A stretch of DNA of 64,000 nt from Oceanirhabdus sp. W0125-5 (lineage in GTDB: Bacteria > Bacillota > Clostridia > Clostridiales > Clostridiaceae): positions 4,126,001 through 4,190,000 of the forward strand of contig NZ_CP115913.1 of NCBI RefSeq assembly GCF_027938815.1, given 5' to 3'. Of the stretch, positions 26,101 through 34,281 are shown in pieces. The first letter of the stretch is position 1. Every line of letters begins with the position of its first letter. A program made the translations under genes and the position numbers. Under the pieces are notes generated by a model that had not been told where the DNA came from, did no database searches, and saw nothing but the letters and a program-made list of their open reading frames with translations.

Positions 26101-26330
26101 TGATTAATTGTAAATTTTTTACTTTTATTTTTTCTGCCCATGTAAATGATATTATATTATTTTATATTCTTTCTCATCTTAACAGTTAGAAACTCACATT
26201 CTTTTAATTATTATTATTTCAAAACTATAGTTTTTTCTTCTTACTTCATTTATCATTAACTCTTCTTATTAAATTTTTCACCTTACGCACTATTATGAAT
26301 TATATAATAGCAATTTATATAAAATTGAAT
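26101..26330. other. AT-rich intergenic stretch
   Basis: Between the peptide promoter and the terminator of the S41 gene. No gene or strong structure seen. Confidence 0.5.
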
Positions 26331-26372
26331 AAAAAAACAAGGAATAATGCAATTTAACACACATCCCTTGTT
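26331..26372 (-). terminator. Terminator after S41-type gene
   Basis: Stem AACAAGGGAT / ATTCCTTGTT with T7 on the minus strand, 28 bp after the stop. It separates the upstream S41 genes from the peptide cassette, so the two are probably separate transcripts. Confidence 0.8.
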
Positions 26373-26399
26373 CATATTTTAATTATTATTCCACTATAA

Positions 26400-27638
26400 T
26401 TATTTTTTCATCAACTCTATTGCTTTCTGAATACATTTATCCTCTTCAATATCTTCAGTAATTTCAGCATCATAGGAATAATGGGGAATTGTCTTCATTT
26501 CTTCATTACAAACACCACTTTGAGTAGTTCCCATTATATAAGAAAATCTAAAGACAAATCCACTATTAGGCAATGTACATACAGCTGGATCTTTTGTAAT
26601 TCCATCTCCACCAGTTGTTTCTCCAATAAGGGTAGCAAAACCAGTCTCCTTAGCATATACCGCAAACATCTCTGCCGCCGAATACACCCCCTCATCCACT
26701 AACAAAAATACTTTTCCTTTGAAGTTAATTGATTCTCTTGGTTCTATAGTTGCAACATCCTTGGTATAGTATTTAAAATCAATAAAAACCTCTGGTGGCA
26801 AATGCTTCATTTTTTTCAGGTTTTCAAATCCCTCAATTTGAAATCTATTATTTTTAAAGAATTTATATGTGAATCCTATCCCTCGTGAGAAGTTATAAAA
26901 ATCAGTTCTTAACTCTTTCTCTATAAGTAGCGGTATTATATTCCTTGCCCAGAAACTAGAGGTTCCTCCCCCATTACCTCTTATATCAATTATTAAACCA
27001 TCTAACCCTTTTATATCATAAATAAAATCTTTAATAGTACCCTTGTCTACTTCTTCATTAAAATAGTAAAAACTCTTTATTCTTAAATATCCAACCTTAT
27101 CATCTATAATCTTCGTCTCAATATTATCTTTTATTATAAATTTCTCATTCTCATTATCATCACTTAAACTCATATTCTCTACATCCGCTTTCTGGTTATT
27201 ATCTTTAGGTTTATAAACATATCTCTTAAGAGCTTCTGGCTTTGACATTTCCTCATACCATGCCTTATGCCATTTACTTTCACTATATACAGAAATCAAA
27301 TTTTCATAAGAACTTTGATCTAACATATGTGTATGACCATTATTTAATCTATCTAATATATAACTTAACTCATAAAAAAACTCATCATCATCTTTTGTGT
27401 TTTTTATTTCTTCTAAAAAATCCTCCTTCTCTGATAGCCAATCAATTCCATTAACCCTTTTATTAACCTCTAAGAAAGAATAGTTTTCCTTAATAATCTT
27501 GTACATATACTCAAAATCTTCAATTTTCTGAGCCTGTGTTAAAGTGTTAGGTTTATTATCTACACATCCTGTGATAACTAATCCAAGGAATAAAATTATC
27601 ATAAATATACTTATGGTCTTTTTATTGTTTTTTCTCAT
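26400..27638 (-). CDS. S41-family peptidase-like lipoprotein, copy 1
   Basis: 412 residues from the ATG at 27638 (GGGAGG upstream). Lipoprotein signal ending LVITGC (Cys about residue 25), so anchored outside the membrane. After a helical N-terminal domain, the S41 core shows LIIDIRGNGGG, FLLVDEGVYSAAEMFA with the presumed catalytic Ser, and TLIGETTGGDG. The lysine of CtpA-type enzymes (GKG) is replaced by GDG, so it is closer to tricorn/S41B-type enzymes or inactive. Its signal and first 70 residues are nearly the same as in the gene at 28373. Confidence 0.85.
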   Translation of the reverse strand: MRKNNKKTISIFMIILFLGLVITGCVDNKPNTLTQAQKIEDFEYMYKIIKENYSFLEVNKRVNGIDWLSEKEDFLEEIKNTKDDDEFFYELSYILDRLNNGHTHMLDQSSYENLISVYSESKWHKAWYEEMSKPEALKRYVYKPKDNNQKADVENMSLSDDNENEKFIIKDNIETKIIDDKVGYLRIKSFYYFNEEVDKGTIKDFIYDIKGLDGLIIDIRGNGGGTSSFWARNIIPLLIEKELRTDFYNFSRGIGFTYKFFKNNRFQIEGFENLKKMKHLPPEVFIDFKYYTKDVATIEPRESINFKGKVFLLVDEGVYSAAEMFAVYAKETGFATLIGETTGGDGITKDPAVCTLPNSGFVFRFSYIMGTTQSGVCNEEMKTIPHYSYDAEITEDIEEDKCIQKAIELMKK

Positions 27639-27694
27639 CTTAAGCCTCCCAATTACGTCAAGAGTTATATAATTAATTTTTTTCATCCTTATAG

Positions 27695-28342
27695 CTATTT
27701 ATGATTTTCCATCTGCAACTGCAAAAGTTCAAATAATTCATCTGCATCTATATCAATAAAAATGGTATGAATTCTATGCCTTTTCTTTGTTTCATTTTTA
27801 AGATAGATGAAAATACATGGTTCAGCTCCCATATGAGGCATAGTTATCTTTTTTATATCATTCCATTTAATGAATGTCGTGTTATTTATTAATAAACTTC
27901 TATATGCTATACCTGCTTGTCCAATCTCAATAAACTCTTTAGTATTCCTATTTTTAAATAAATAGAAGATAGATATTGATATGTATAAAAAACTTATTAT
28001 TCCACAACTACCTAGAATTAACAAAATTTGAGTTTCACTAATTTGGTCAATTAAACTAATCCAAGCAAATAAAATTAATATTTGAGCACAAAATATTAAA
28101 ATACGGCTAATAGGAAGTCTCCTACCAATAATATGATCAAAAGTAAGGATAATCATTACACAAACTCCTGAAATACTATCTGGTAATTTTTCTCCTTTGC
28201 TATATTTGTTATAAACAATAAAGAAATATACAATTATCATGCACATAAAAAATATTGAGTATAAAACATCCATAATAATTTTTTTCTTACTTTTTTGAAT
28301 AATAATATTCTCTTGTCCAATTTGTTCATTTGTAATGTTCAA
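27695..28342 (-). CDS. Membrane protein with C-terminal PH-like domain
   Basis: 215 residues. Four membrane helices (about 27-46, 55-74, 80-98 and 105-127), then a soluble tail of about 85 residues (IEIGQAGIAYRSLLINNTTF, WNDIKKITMP) with the strand pattern of bacterial PH-like/DUF domains in small membrane proteins. Function unknown. Placed between the two S41-type lipoprotein genes with short gaps (30 and 56 bp), so it is likely part of one transcript. Confidence 0.6.
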   Translation of the reverse strand: MNITNEQIGQENIIIQKSKKKIIMDVLYSIFFMCMIIVYFFIVYNKYSKGEKLPDSISGVCVMIILTFDHIIGRRLPISRILIFCAQILILFAWISLIDQISETQILLILGSCGIISFLYISISIFYLFKNRNTKEFIEIGQAGIAYRSLLINNTTFIKWNDIKKITMPHMGAEPCIFIYLKNETKKRHRIHTIFIDIDADELFELLQLQMENHK

Positions 28343-28372
28343 TTTATCTCTCCTCTTAATGTAATATTATTT

Positions 28373-29590
28373 TTATTTACCTATTAATTCCATAACCTTC
28401 TGAATACATTTATCATCTTCAATATTTTCTGTTATTTCAGCATCTACAATATAATCTGGGGTTGTCTTGTGTTCTTCATTACATATACCACTTTCAGCAG
28501 TTCCCATCTCTGTGCTAAACCTCATGACTAACCCTGAATTAGGTAATGTACACAAAGGCAGACATTCTATTATTCCATCTCCTCCAGTTTTCTCTCCAAT
28601 AAGAGTAGCAAAACCTGTTTCTTTTGCAAATACTGCGAATTTCTCTGCTGATGAATAAACATTCTTATCTACTAACAAAAAAATCCGTCCTTTAAACTTT
28701 ATGGATTCACAAGGCGTTACATATATAGTTTCTTTTGAGTAATATTTAAAGTCCGATAATATCTCAGGAGGCAAATATTTCATGTTTTTAAAATGCTGTG
28801 CCTTATTAACTTCTAACAGAGCATTCTTATTCAAGAATTTTTCTGTGAATTCTCCACCTCTAATAAAAAGATAAAAATCTGTACTTAATGTTTTTTCTAT
28901 GAGAGAAGAAACAATGCCTTCTTTCCAAAATGAGTCATATCCTCCTTTATTCCCTCTTATATCTATTATAAGTGCATCTAACTCTTTTATTTCTTTAATA
29001 AAACTTCTGATTTGCTCCTTATTCATTTCAGCATTATTAATAAGAAAACATTTTATTTTCATATATGCAATATTATCATCAACTATCTTTGTCTCAACAT
29101 TATCTTTAACTGAAACTAACTCAACATTCTCTCTTTTACTGTTGTCAGTTTCTTTATTCATATCATATCCATATCTCTTAAGAGCATGATGTTGTGTAAG
29201 CTCTGCTAGCCATGGTTTTGCTCCTTTATTATCTCTACATACGCTAAGTAAATATTCATAAAAATCTTTATCCAGTATTTTTGTATGTCCATTATTTAAT
29301 AGAGATAATATATTTTGTAGCTTTTCAGTATATTCCTCATCATTTTTACACCTTTTTATCTCTTTCATAAACTCATCTTTCTTAGCTAACCAATCAATAC
29401 CGTTTACTCTTTTATTTACTTCTAAGAACGGATAGTTCGCCTTAATAATCTTGTACATATACTCAAAATCTTCAATTTTCTGTTCCTCTGTTAAAGTGTT
29501 AGGTTTCTTCTCTACACATCCTGTGATAACTAATCCAAGGAGTAAAATTATCATAAATATACTTATCGTCTTTTTTATATTTTTTCTCAC
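28373..29590 (-). CDS. S41-family peptidase-like lipoprotein, copy 2
   Basis: 405 residues from a GTG (GGGAGG upstream). Lipoprotein signal MRKNIKKTISIFMIILLLG ending VITGC. S41 core: LIIDIRGNKGG, FLLVDKNVYSSAEKFA (presumed catalytic Ser) and TLIGEKTGGDG. It is a paralogue of the gene at 26400 with the strongest identity in the first 70 residues, suggesting recent duplication. The substrate is unknown. Confidence 0.85.
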   Translation of the reverse strand: MRKNIKKTISIFMIILLLGLVITGCVEKKPNTLTEEQKIEDFEYMYKIIKANYPFLEVNKRVNGIDWLAKKDEFMKEIKRCKNDEEYTEKLQNILSLLNNGHTKILDKDFYEYLLSVCRDNKGAKPWLAELTQHHALKRYGYDMNKETDNSKRENVELVSVKDNVETKIVDDNIAYMKIKCFLINNAEMNKEQIRSFIKEIKELDALIIDIRGNKGGYDSFWKEGIVSSLIEKTLSTDFYLFIRGGEFTEKFLNKNALLEVNKAQHFKNMKYLPPEILSDFKYYSKETIYVTPCESIKFKGRIFLLVDKNVYSSAEKFAVFAKETGFATLIGEKTGGDGIIECLPLCTLPNSGLVMRFSTEMGTAESGICNEEHKTTPDYIVDAEITENIEDDKCIQKVMELIGK

Positions 29591-29717
29591 CTTAAACCTC
29601 CCAATTATAGCAAGTATTACATAATTATATATTTTTGTGATTTATGTGTCAAATACTTGTCCACATTATCAAAAACAAGTCCTATTGCTAAATCAATAGG
29701 AATATCAGATTTAAATT

Positions 29718-30431
29718 CTATTCTTTTAAATTAATCTCTATATTGGACTTATATATAGGAATATTTGAAAAACCATATTTTTTAGATACTATATCCTTAA
29801 CCATATCCACAAACCAATCACACGCAAAAGGGCTGATAATTATTTTTTCTACCAGTTCATTAAAGTTTATCTTAACTTTTTTATGTGGTGCTCTTTCATC
29901 TGTAGCAATTATTGCTCTTACCTCCTTTTCATAATGATAGTAATTTTCCTTATATACAAAGAAATTGTTTCTGTTCAAACCATTGGGAGTAGTTATTCTA
30001 GGAGAACTTATCTCTTTAATATCAATATCCTCATGTTTAATATATTCAACTTCACATATTGCAGCATTTGAATATTTTAAAGCATCTTTAAACTTTTCCA
30101 ATGTAGTTAAAATCGCCATTCCATTTTCGCCACCATATATTTTCCATAATCCATAAGATTCTTCTTCAAATACATTCCAACAACTTATAAATGTCTTTAC
30201 CTTATCTTTATTAAATACTTTTAAAGCTTCCTCATAACTAAGTTTCTGTTCTTTTGAATACCTATTAAAATAACAATCAGGAATTTTTCCCTCAAGAGCA
30301 TCTTCAAACTTATCAGCTCTTGCAAAAAATAATTCTTCATAGTGTAATAAATTCATAAATTTTATAAAATCCATGTATCTACAAATCTTCTTATCCATTG
30401 ATATTGAAAGATAATCCCCTGTTTTACCCAT
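29718..30431 (-). CDS. DUF2971-type protein
   Basis: 237 residues. Matches the DUF2971 pattern: an N-terminal MDKKICRYMDFIKF, FFARADKFEDALEG, then FISCWNVFEEESYGLWKIYG and a C-terminal KIIISPFACDWF. Soluble, no signal peptide. DUF2971 proteins are widespread, often near mobile elements or defence genes, with no proven activity. It stands alone here. Confidence 0.75.
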   Translation of the reverse strand: MGKTGDYLSISMDKKICRYMDFIKFMNLLHYEELFFARADKFEDALEGKIPDCYFNRYSKEQKLSYEEALKVFNKDKVKTFISCWNVFEEESYGLWKIYGGENGMAILTTLEKFKDALKYSNAAICEVEYIKHEDIDIKEISSPRITTPNGLNRNNFFVYKENYYHYEKEVRAIIATDERAPHKKVKINFNELVEKIIISPFACDWFVDMVKDIVSKKYGFSNIPIYKSNIEINLKE

Positions 30432-30725
30432 CCTATTAATTCTCCTTAATATTTAATAACCATTTATTAAACCATAGACAAGTTGTTTTCATAATCTATT
30501 CATGCTTATTCTTTACAATTTTATATTTTTTATTTTTATATTATTTACTACTAATCTTTTCTTATTTTATTTCTTATTATAGATTTTTTTAATATAAAGA
30601 AACTCTATAGTCTCTTAAATACCACTTGTTAGTATTTTACACATATTTAATATATAACAAATACATACATATATTTGAAACCAAATTGTAAATTAAATAT
30701 ATGCTTTAATAAAGGAGATGAATTT

Positions 30726-31013
30726 ATGGGCTTAGATTTTTTTATTATACTCTTTATCACTATACTTTTAGCAGTTAGATTAGCAATTAATCCTCTAGTA
30801 TCCAAACCAAATAAAAAGTTTCTATTACGAAATAAAAAACAAAGAATTTCTGAAATTGTATGTGCATTAGTGTTATTAGTCTCGTCTATCTTTTTTGAGA
30901 AGCCTGGTGTTCTTGTAAAAGTTTCAGTAATACTTTTGATATCTGGTATTTATATGTTTTTAAAAATACTTTACGTGGGAATATCAAACAAAACACCTAA
31001 TAGGTTGGAGTGA
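30726..31013 (+). CDS. Small membrane protein of unknown function
   Basis: 95 residues from the ATG at 30726 (AAAGGAGAT upstream); the longer open frame is not supported. Membrane helices near 3-20, 40-57 and 63-82. No family recognised. It ends at a strong terminator. Confidence 0.55.
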   Translation: MGLDFFIILFITILLAVRLAINPLVSKPNKKFLLRNKKQRISEIVCALVLLVSSIFFEKPGVLVKVSVILLISGIYMFLKILYVGISNKTPNRLE

Positions 31014-31038
31014 ATTTTGAATTTAAATGAAATAAATA

Positions 31039-31073
31039 GTAAAACGGATAAGTAACTTACTTATCCGTTTTAC
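31039..31073. terminator. Strong hairpin terminator
   Basis: Perfect stem GTAAAACGGATAAGTAA / TTACTTATCCGTTTTAC, 25 bp after the small membrane protein gene. It could serve both strands. Confidence 0.8.
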
Positions 31074-31127
31074 TTGTGACTATTTATAAATCGAAGTTTA
31101 AACAATAGCTTACTTATTAATAAATAC

Positions 31128-31367
31128 TTAATCCCTAGCTAATACCATAAACATATTTTTGTTTGTAAGTATGCACCATATTGTTGCAATTAATAAAACC
31201 ACTCCTACTATTTTTGATATAGCTAACCAGAACTCACTTGACTCAATTTTTCTATATCTTGAATACTTTGCCATTGTCTCAGTTTTGAAAATCATCAATA
31301 AACTCCAAATAATGAACGGAGAGTTAATTATCGTATATCCTATAACAGAAAGCAAATATTCTCCCAT
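31128..31367 (-). CDS. Small membrane protein of unknown function
   Basis: 79 residues with two membrane helices (about 6-26 and 50-68) separated by a basic, polar loop (KYSRYRKIESSEFW). AGGAAAAGA precedes the ATG. No family recognised. Confidence 0.5.
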   Translation of the reverse strand: MGEYLLSVIGYTIINSPFIIWSLLMIFKTETMAKYSRYRKIESSEFWLAISKIVGVVLLIATIWCILTNKNMFMVLARD

Positions 31368-31545
31368 GTTCTTTTCCTCCTACATTGGACTGCTTGTATA
31401 TATTTACTATACACAACCTTTGTGCTAATTTCAATTTTTTATTATAATTGTATTTATATTGTATATATTATTGATTAGCTATAGAAATCTACTGTATACT
31501 ATATTAAATAATATAATATTAATCTCTTTAGAAAGGTGGTAGAAT

Positions 31546-32160
31546 ATGATCTTTCAAAGTATAACAGGAGCATTCCAATCCTTTGAACAATTACAAAGTA
31601 CATTAAAAAATATGCCAAGAAAGCATCCAACACTTCTAGTAGGAATTGATGGTTGTGGTGGTTCAGGTAAAAGTACATTTACTGAAGAATTGACAAAATT
31701 AAATTCAGAAATAACAATTATACATATGGATGATTTTTATCTTCCATCAAAACAAAGAATAAATGATACTGTACTCCAAAAAACTGTAGGTGCTGATTTT
31801 GACTGGAAAAGACTAAGAAACCAAGTATTAATTCCATTATCTACAAACAATCACACAAAATATCAAGTTTATGACTGGGCTACCGATACATTAGGTCATT
31901 GGATTGAAGTAAATCCTGGTGGAATAGTAGTTATAGAGGGTGTTTATTCTTTAAGAAGTGAATTAGCAGACTTTTATGACTATAAAATATTTATTTATTG
32001 TCAAAGAGAAACTCGCCTTAAGAGAGGACTTGAAAGAGATGGCGAAAATGCAAGGGATATCTGGGAAAATAACTGGATGGTAGCAGAAGATAAATATATA
32101 CGTGAACATAGACCTTTTGAAGAAGCTGATCTGATAATAGATGGTGGTGGAACTACTTAG
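31546..32160 (+). CDS. Uridine kinase-like P-loop protein
   Basis: 204 residues. Walker A GIDGCGGSGKST (about 33-44), DDFYLPSK and a YDWATDTLG segment like the substrate region of uridine kinases, then VVIEGVYSLR and RLKRGLERDG (lid). Members phosphorylate uridine or related small molecules with ATP. Shorter divergent relatives occur in many Firmicutes with no proven substrate. AAAGGTGG precedes the ATG. Confidence 0.8.
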   Translation: MIFQSITGAFQSFEQLQSTLKNMPRKHPTLLVGIDGCGGSGKSTFTEELTKLNSEITIIHMDDFYLPSKQRINDTVLQKTVGADFDWKRLRNQVLIPLSTNNHTKYQVYDWATDTLGHWIEVNPGGIVVIEGVYSLRSELADFYDYKIFIYCQRETRLKRGLERDGENARDIWENNWMVAEDKYIREHRPFEEADLIIDGGGTT

Positions 32161-32183
32161 GAAATACACTTGTATAAGTAATC

Positions 32184-32227
32184 AAAACAAAAAGAGTTCT
32201 GTAATCAAATTACAGAACTCTTTTTGT
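32184..32227. terminator. Bidirectional terminator between uridine kinase-like gene and tRNA-Sec
   Basis: Stem AAAAAGAGTTCTGTAA / TTACAGAACTCTTTTT. It ends both the plus-strand kinase gene and the minus-strand tRNA gene. Confidence 0.9.
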
Positions 32228-32241
32228 GTTGTTAAATCGAT

Positions 32242-32338
32242 TGGCGGGAGTATGTGAGAATCGAACTCACCCACGACGCTCTTAACGCCGCAACATGGTT
32301 TTGAAGACCAGCAGGCACACCAGCACCTATCTACCCCC
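32242..32338 (-). tRNA. selC: Selenocysteine tRNA (anticodon TCA)
   Basis: 97 nt with encoded CCA. Acceptor GGGGGTAG pairs with the 3' end ...TACTCCCG. The anticodon loop CTTCAAAA carries TCA (plus-strand TGA at 32302-32304), which reads UGA. A long variable arm and extended acceptor stem set it apart from other tRNAs and mark it as tRNA-Sec. T-arm GTTCGATTC. It is charged with serine, which SelA converts to selenocysteine. It lies about 6 kb from selB-selA-selD. Confidence 0.97.
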
Positions 32339-32505
32339 ATATTGTTAGGTTTTCCCTCAACTGCCTTTTGATTATAGCATAGAAAGTTTTTTTGTGTCAA
32401 GGGATTTTTTTATAATTCGACAGTACATATTTTTTTTCTACTCTTTCTGATAACTAAAGAACTCTTTTTTTAAATTTTCTAATAATTCGTTCAAATATAT
32501 GTAAT

Positions 32506-32547
32506 AAAAGAAGATAGATTTATCCTTAGACAAACCTATCTTCTTTA
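32506..32547 (-). terminator. Terminator after rsgA
   Basis: Stem AAAGAAGATAG / CTATCTTCTTT, with T-rich sequence after it on the minus strand. Confidence 0.75.
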
Positions 32548-32554
32548 CTTACAG

Positions 32555-32594
32555 TTTGTACTTTTTCAACATTTTCTAAAAAAAGAGATCTATC
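32555..32594 (+). repeat. Dispersed ~40-bp repeat, copy 2
   Basis: TTTGTACTTTTTCAACATTT then TCTAAAAAAAGAGATCTAT. Same family as copies at 37165, 37359, 57026 and 59908. Confidence 0.75.
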
Positions 32595-32630
32595 TCTCTT
32601 CACATACATCATAACTCAAGATAATCTGAA

Positions 32631-33740
32631 TTATAGATTTTTCCTCTGCTTTAAAATTTTAAGCTTCAACTTTTCCTTACCAGAGTACGCCACATTTCTC
32701 TCATTAATTCTCCCCTCAAGATATCCTACCTCTAATTGCATTATCTTATAATTATCATATCTTTCAGGATCTAAAGTACCATCCTCTAATGCTGTTCTTA
32801 TAGCACATCCTGGCTCTGTATTATGAGAACAGTTATTAAATTTACACTGACTTTCAAGATCAATTATATCATTGAACAACTCATCTACAGCCTCACGCTC
32901 ACTCCATACCTGAAGTTCTCTCATACCTGGCGTATCTATAACTATCCCTCCTGTAGGAATTAACAATAATTCTCTCCATGTTGTTGTATGTCTTCCCTTG
33001 CTGTCACTCTCTCTTACTGCACCAGTGAGTAATTGCTCTTCTTCTAATAAACAATTAATTATTGTGGATTTACCTACTCCCGATGATCCAAATAATCCTA
33101 TTGTAATTCCATCACCTATATATTCTTTAAGTTCTTTAATACCTTCTTTATTCAATGCACTTATACAATGAATCTCTACCCCTGCAGCTATCTCATGAAC
33201 TTGCTCCAACTTCTCCGATAAATTATCACACATATCCATCTTATTCAATACTATTACAGGGGTGGCACCGCTATTCCATGCCATCAAAATATATCTCTCT
33301 AATCTTCTAAGATTAAAGTTATCATCAAGTGCCATTACTATAAATACAACATCAATATTGGCTGCAACTATCTGCTCCTCTGTACTTCCACCAATAGTAA
33401 TCTTTCTTCCCAATACATCTTTAACTTTTCTTCCACCTGAAACTGGTGCTTTCCTTGAAAAGCTACTTTTTCTTGGTAAAACATTATATATGATACTTTC
33501 ATCGTCATTATTAATAAGCTTTATAGCTACCCAATCACCAACAGCAGGGAAATCACTTATACTCATTGCATTATATCTTAACTTACCAGATACTGTTGCA
33601 GCGCATTCTCCAGTTTCATGCTGGACTATATATCTTCCCTTCTCTTCTCTTATTACCCTTCCTGGTATATAATCATCCTTCTTTATATTATTGAATGATT
33701 CCTCAAATATTCTATTCCAACCTAATATGTTTAATTCCAT
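32631..33740 (-). CDS. rsgA: Ribosome small-subunit-dependent GTPase RsgA
   Basis: 369 residues from the ATG at 33740 (GAGAGAGG upstream). An OB-fold N-terminal domain is followed by a circularly permuted GTPase (NKMDMCD before GLFGSSGVGKSTIIN, then DTPGMREL) and a C-terminal zinc finger with C...CSH...C (CKFNNCSHNTEPGC). RsgA checks and releases factors late in 30S subunit assembly. Longer than the usual 290-300 residues, mainly at the N-terminus, which fits the larger YjeQ-like clostridial paralogues. Confidence 0.93.
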   Translation of the reverse strand: MELNILGWNRIFEESFNNIKKDDYIPGRVIREEKGRYIVQHETGECAATVSGKLRYNAMSISDFPAVGDWVAIKLINNDDESIIYNVLPRKSSFSRKAPVSGGRKVKDVLGRKITIGGSTEEQIVAANIDVVFIVMALDDNFNLRRLERYILMAWNSGATPVIVLNKMDMCDNLSEKLEQVHEIAAGVEIHCISALNKEGIKELKEYIGDGITIGLFGSSGVGKSTIINCLLEEEQLLTGAVRESDSKGRHTTTWRELLLIPTGGIVIDTPGMRELQVWSEREAVDELFNDIIDLESQCKFNNCSHNTEPGCAIRTALEDGTLDPERYDNYKIMQLEVGYLEGRINERNVAYSGKEKLKLKILKQRKNL

Positions 33741-33852
33741 TAATTTAAACCTCTCTCTTTTTCTAATTTTTTTCATATAATAGATATCTATTCTGTAGTT
33801 CTATGAATTTTTTCAACCTAATAAAAGAGATATTCATTTAAATCCAAGCACA

Positions 33853-33882
33853 CAAAAAAGACATAGAACTTGCCATGTCTTT
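33853..33882 (-). terminator. Second of two tandem terminators after the 25-codon ORF
   Basis: Stem AAAGACATGG / CTATGTCTTT with T6 on the minus strand. Nearly the same stem as at 33897-33924. Confidence 0.75.
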
Positions 33883-33896
33883 AAATTTAAGCATTA

Positions 33897-33924
33897 TAAA
33901 AAGACATAGCTTCACCCATGTCTT
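33897..33924 (-). terminator. First of two tandem terminators after the 25-codon ORF
   Basis: Stem AAGACATGG / CTATGTCTT with T5 on the minus strand, about 55 bp after the small ORF. Confidence 0.75.
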
Positions 33925-33978
33925 ACCATCTATATTCAATATTATTTTTTCACAAAATTTATAAAAATAATAAATATA

Positions 33979-34056
33979 TTATGATATTTCACAGGTATCA
34001 ATATTAACTTTTATTGGCTTGGTTTTGCATGGAATTCTATTTTTGATAGAGTTCAT
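33979..34056 (-). CDS. Candidate 25-residue peptide gene
   Basis: A 25-codon frame with GGGAGGGAT before its ATG and tandem terminators after it, so it is probably transcribed and translated. The peptide starts MNSIKNRIPCKTKP and ends VNIDTCEIS: a basic first half with one cysteine, an acidic end with another. No modification enzyme is next to it; the neighbours are rsgA and a MATE exporter in the opposite direction. It could be a small regulatory peptide, a toxin, or a precursor modified elsewhere. Not recognised. Confidence 0.5.
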   Translation of the reverse strand: MNSIKNRIPCKTKPIKVNIDTCEIS

Positions 34057-34204
34057 ATCGATCCCTCCCTTTCATAATATTTATTGCTTACTTCTACTAT
34101 TGTATTGGCATATATTGCAAAAGTCAATATTTTTTTACTTTAATTAACCTTTTTTACATGAAACCACAAGTAAAATTTCTAAATCATAAATTTATTGTTA
34201 ATCA

Positions 34205-34233
34205 TTGACACAGAAAAATACAAATGATAATAT
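34205..34233 (+). promoter_or_regulatory. Promoter of the MATE exporter gene
   Basis: TTGACA (34205-34210) and TAATAT (34228-34233), 17-bp spacer. Confidence 0.7.
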
Positions 34234-34237
34234 AGTA

Positions 34238-34250
34238 GTACAATTTGTAC
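34238..34250. promoter_or_regulatory. Operator-like palindrome downstream of the MATE promoter
   Basis: Perfect 13-bp palindrome GTACAATTTGTAC lying over the expected transcription start, a typical repressor site. The regulator is unknown. Confidence 0.45.
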
Positions 34251-34281
34251 AACACTATACATGAAAAGGAGAATTTTTTTG

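Noticed and set aside
33853-33924. Short repeated units that might begin a CRISPR array
   Set aside because: Only two units, each a hairpin with a T-run; they are terminators.
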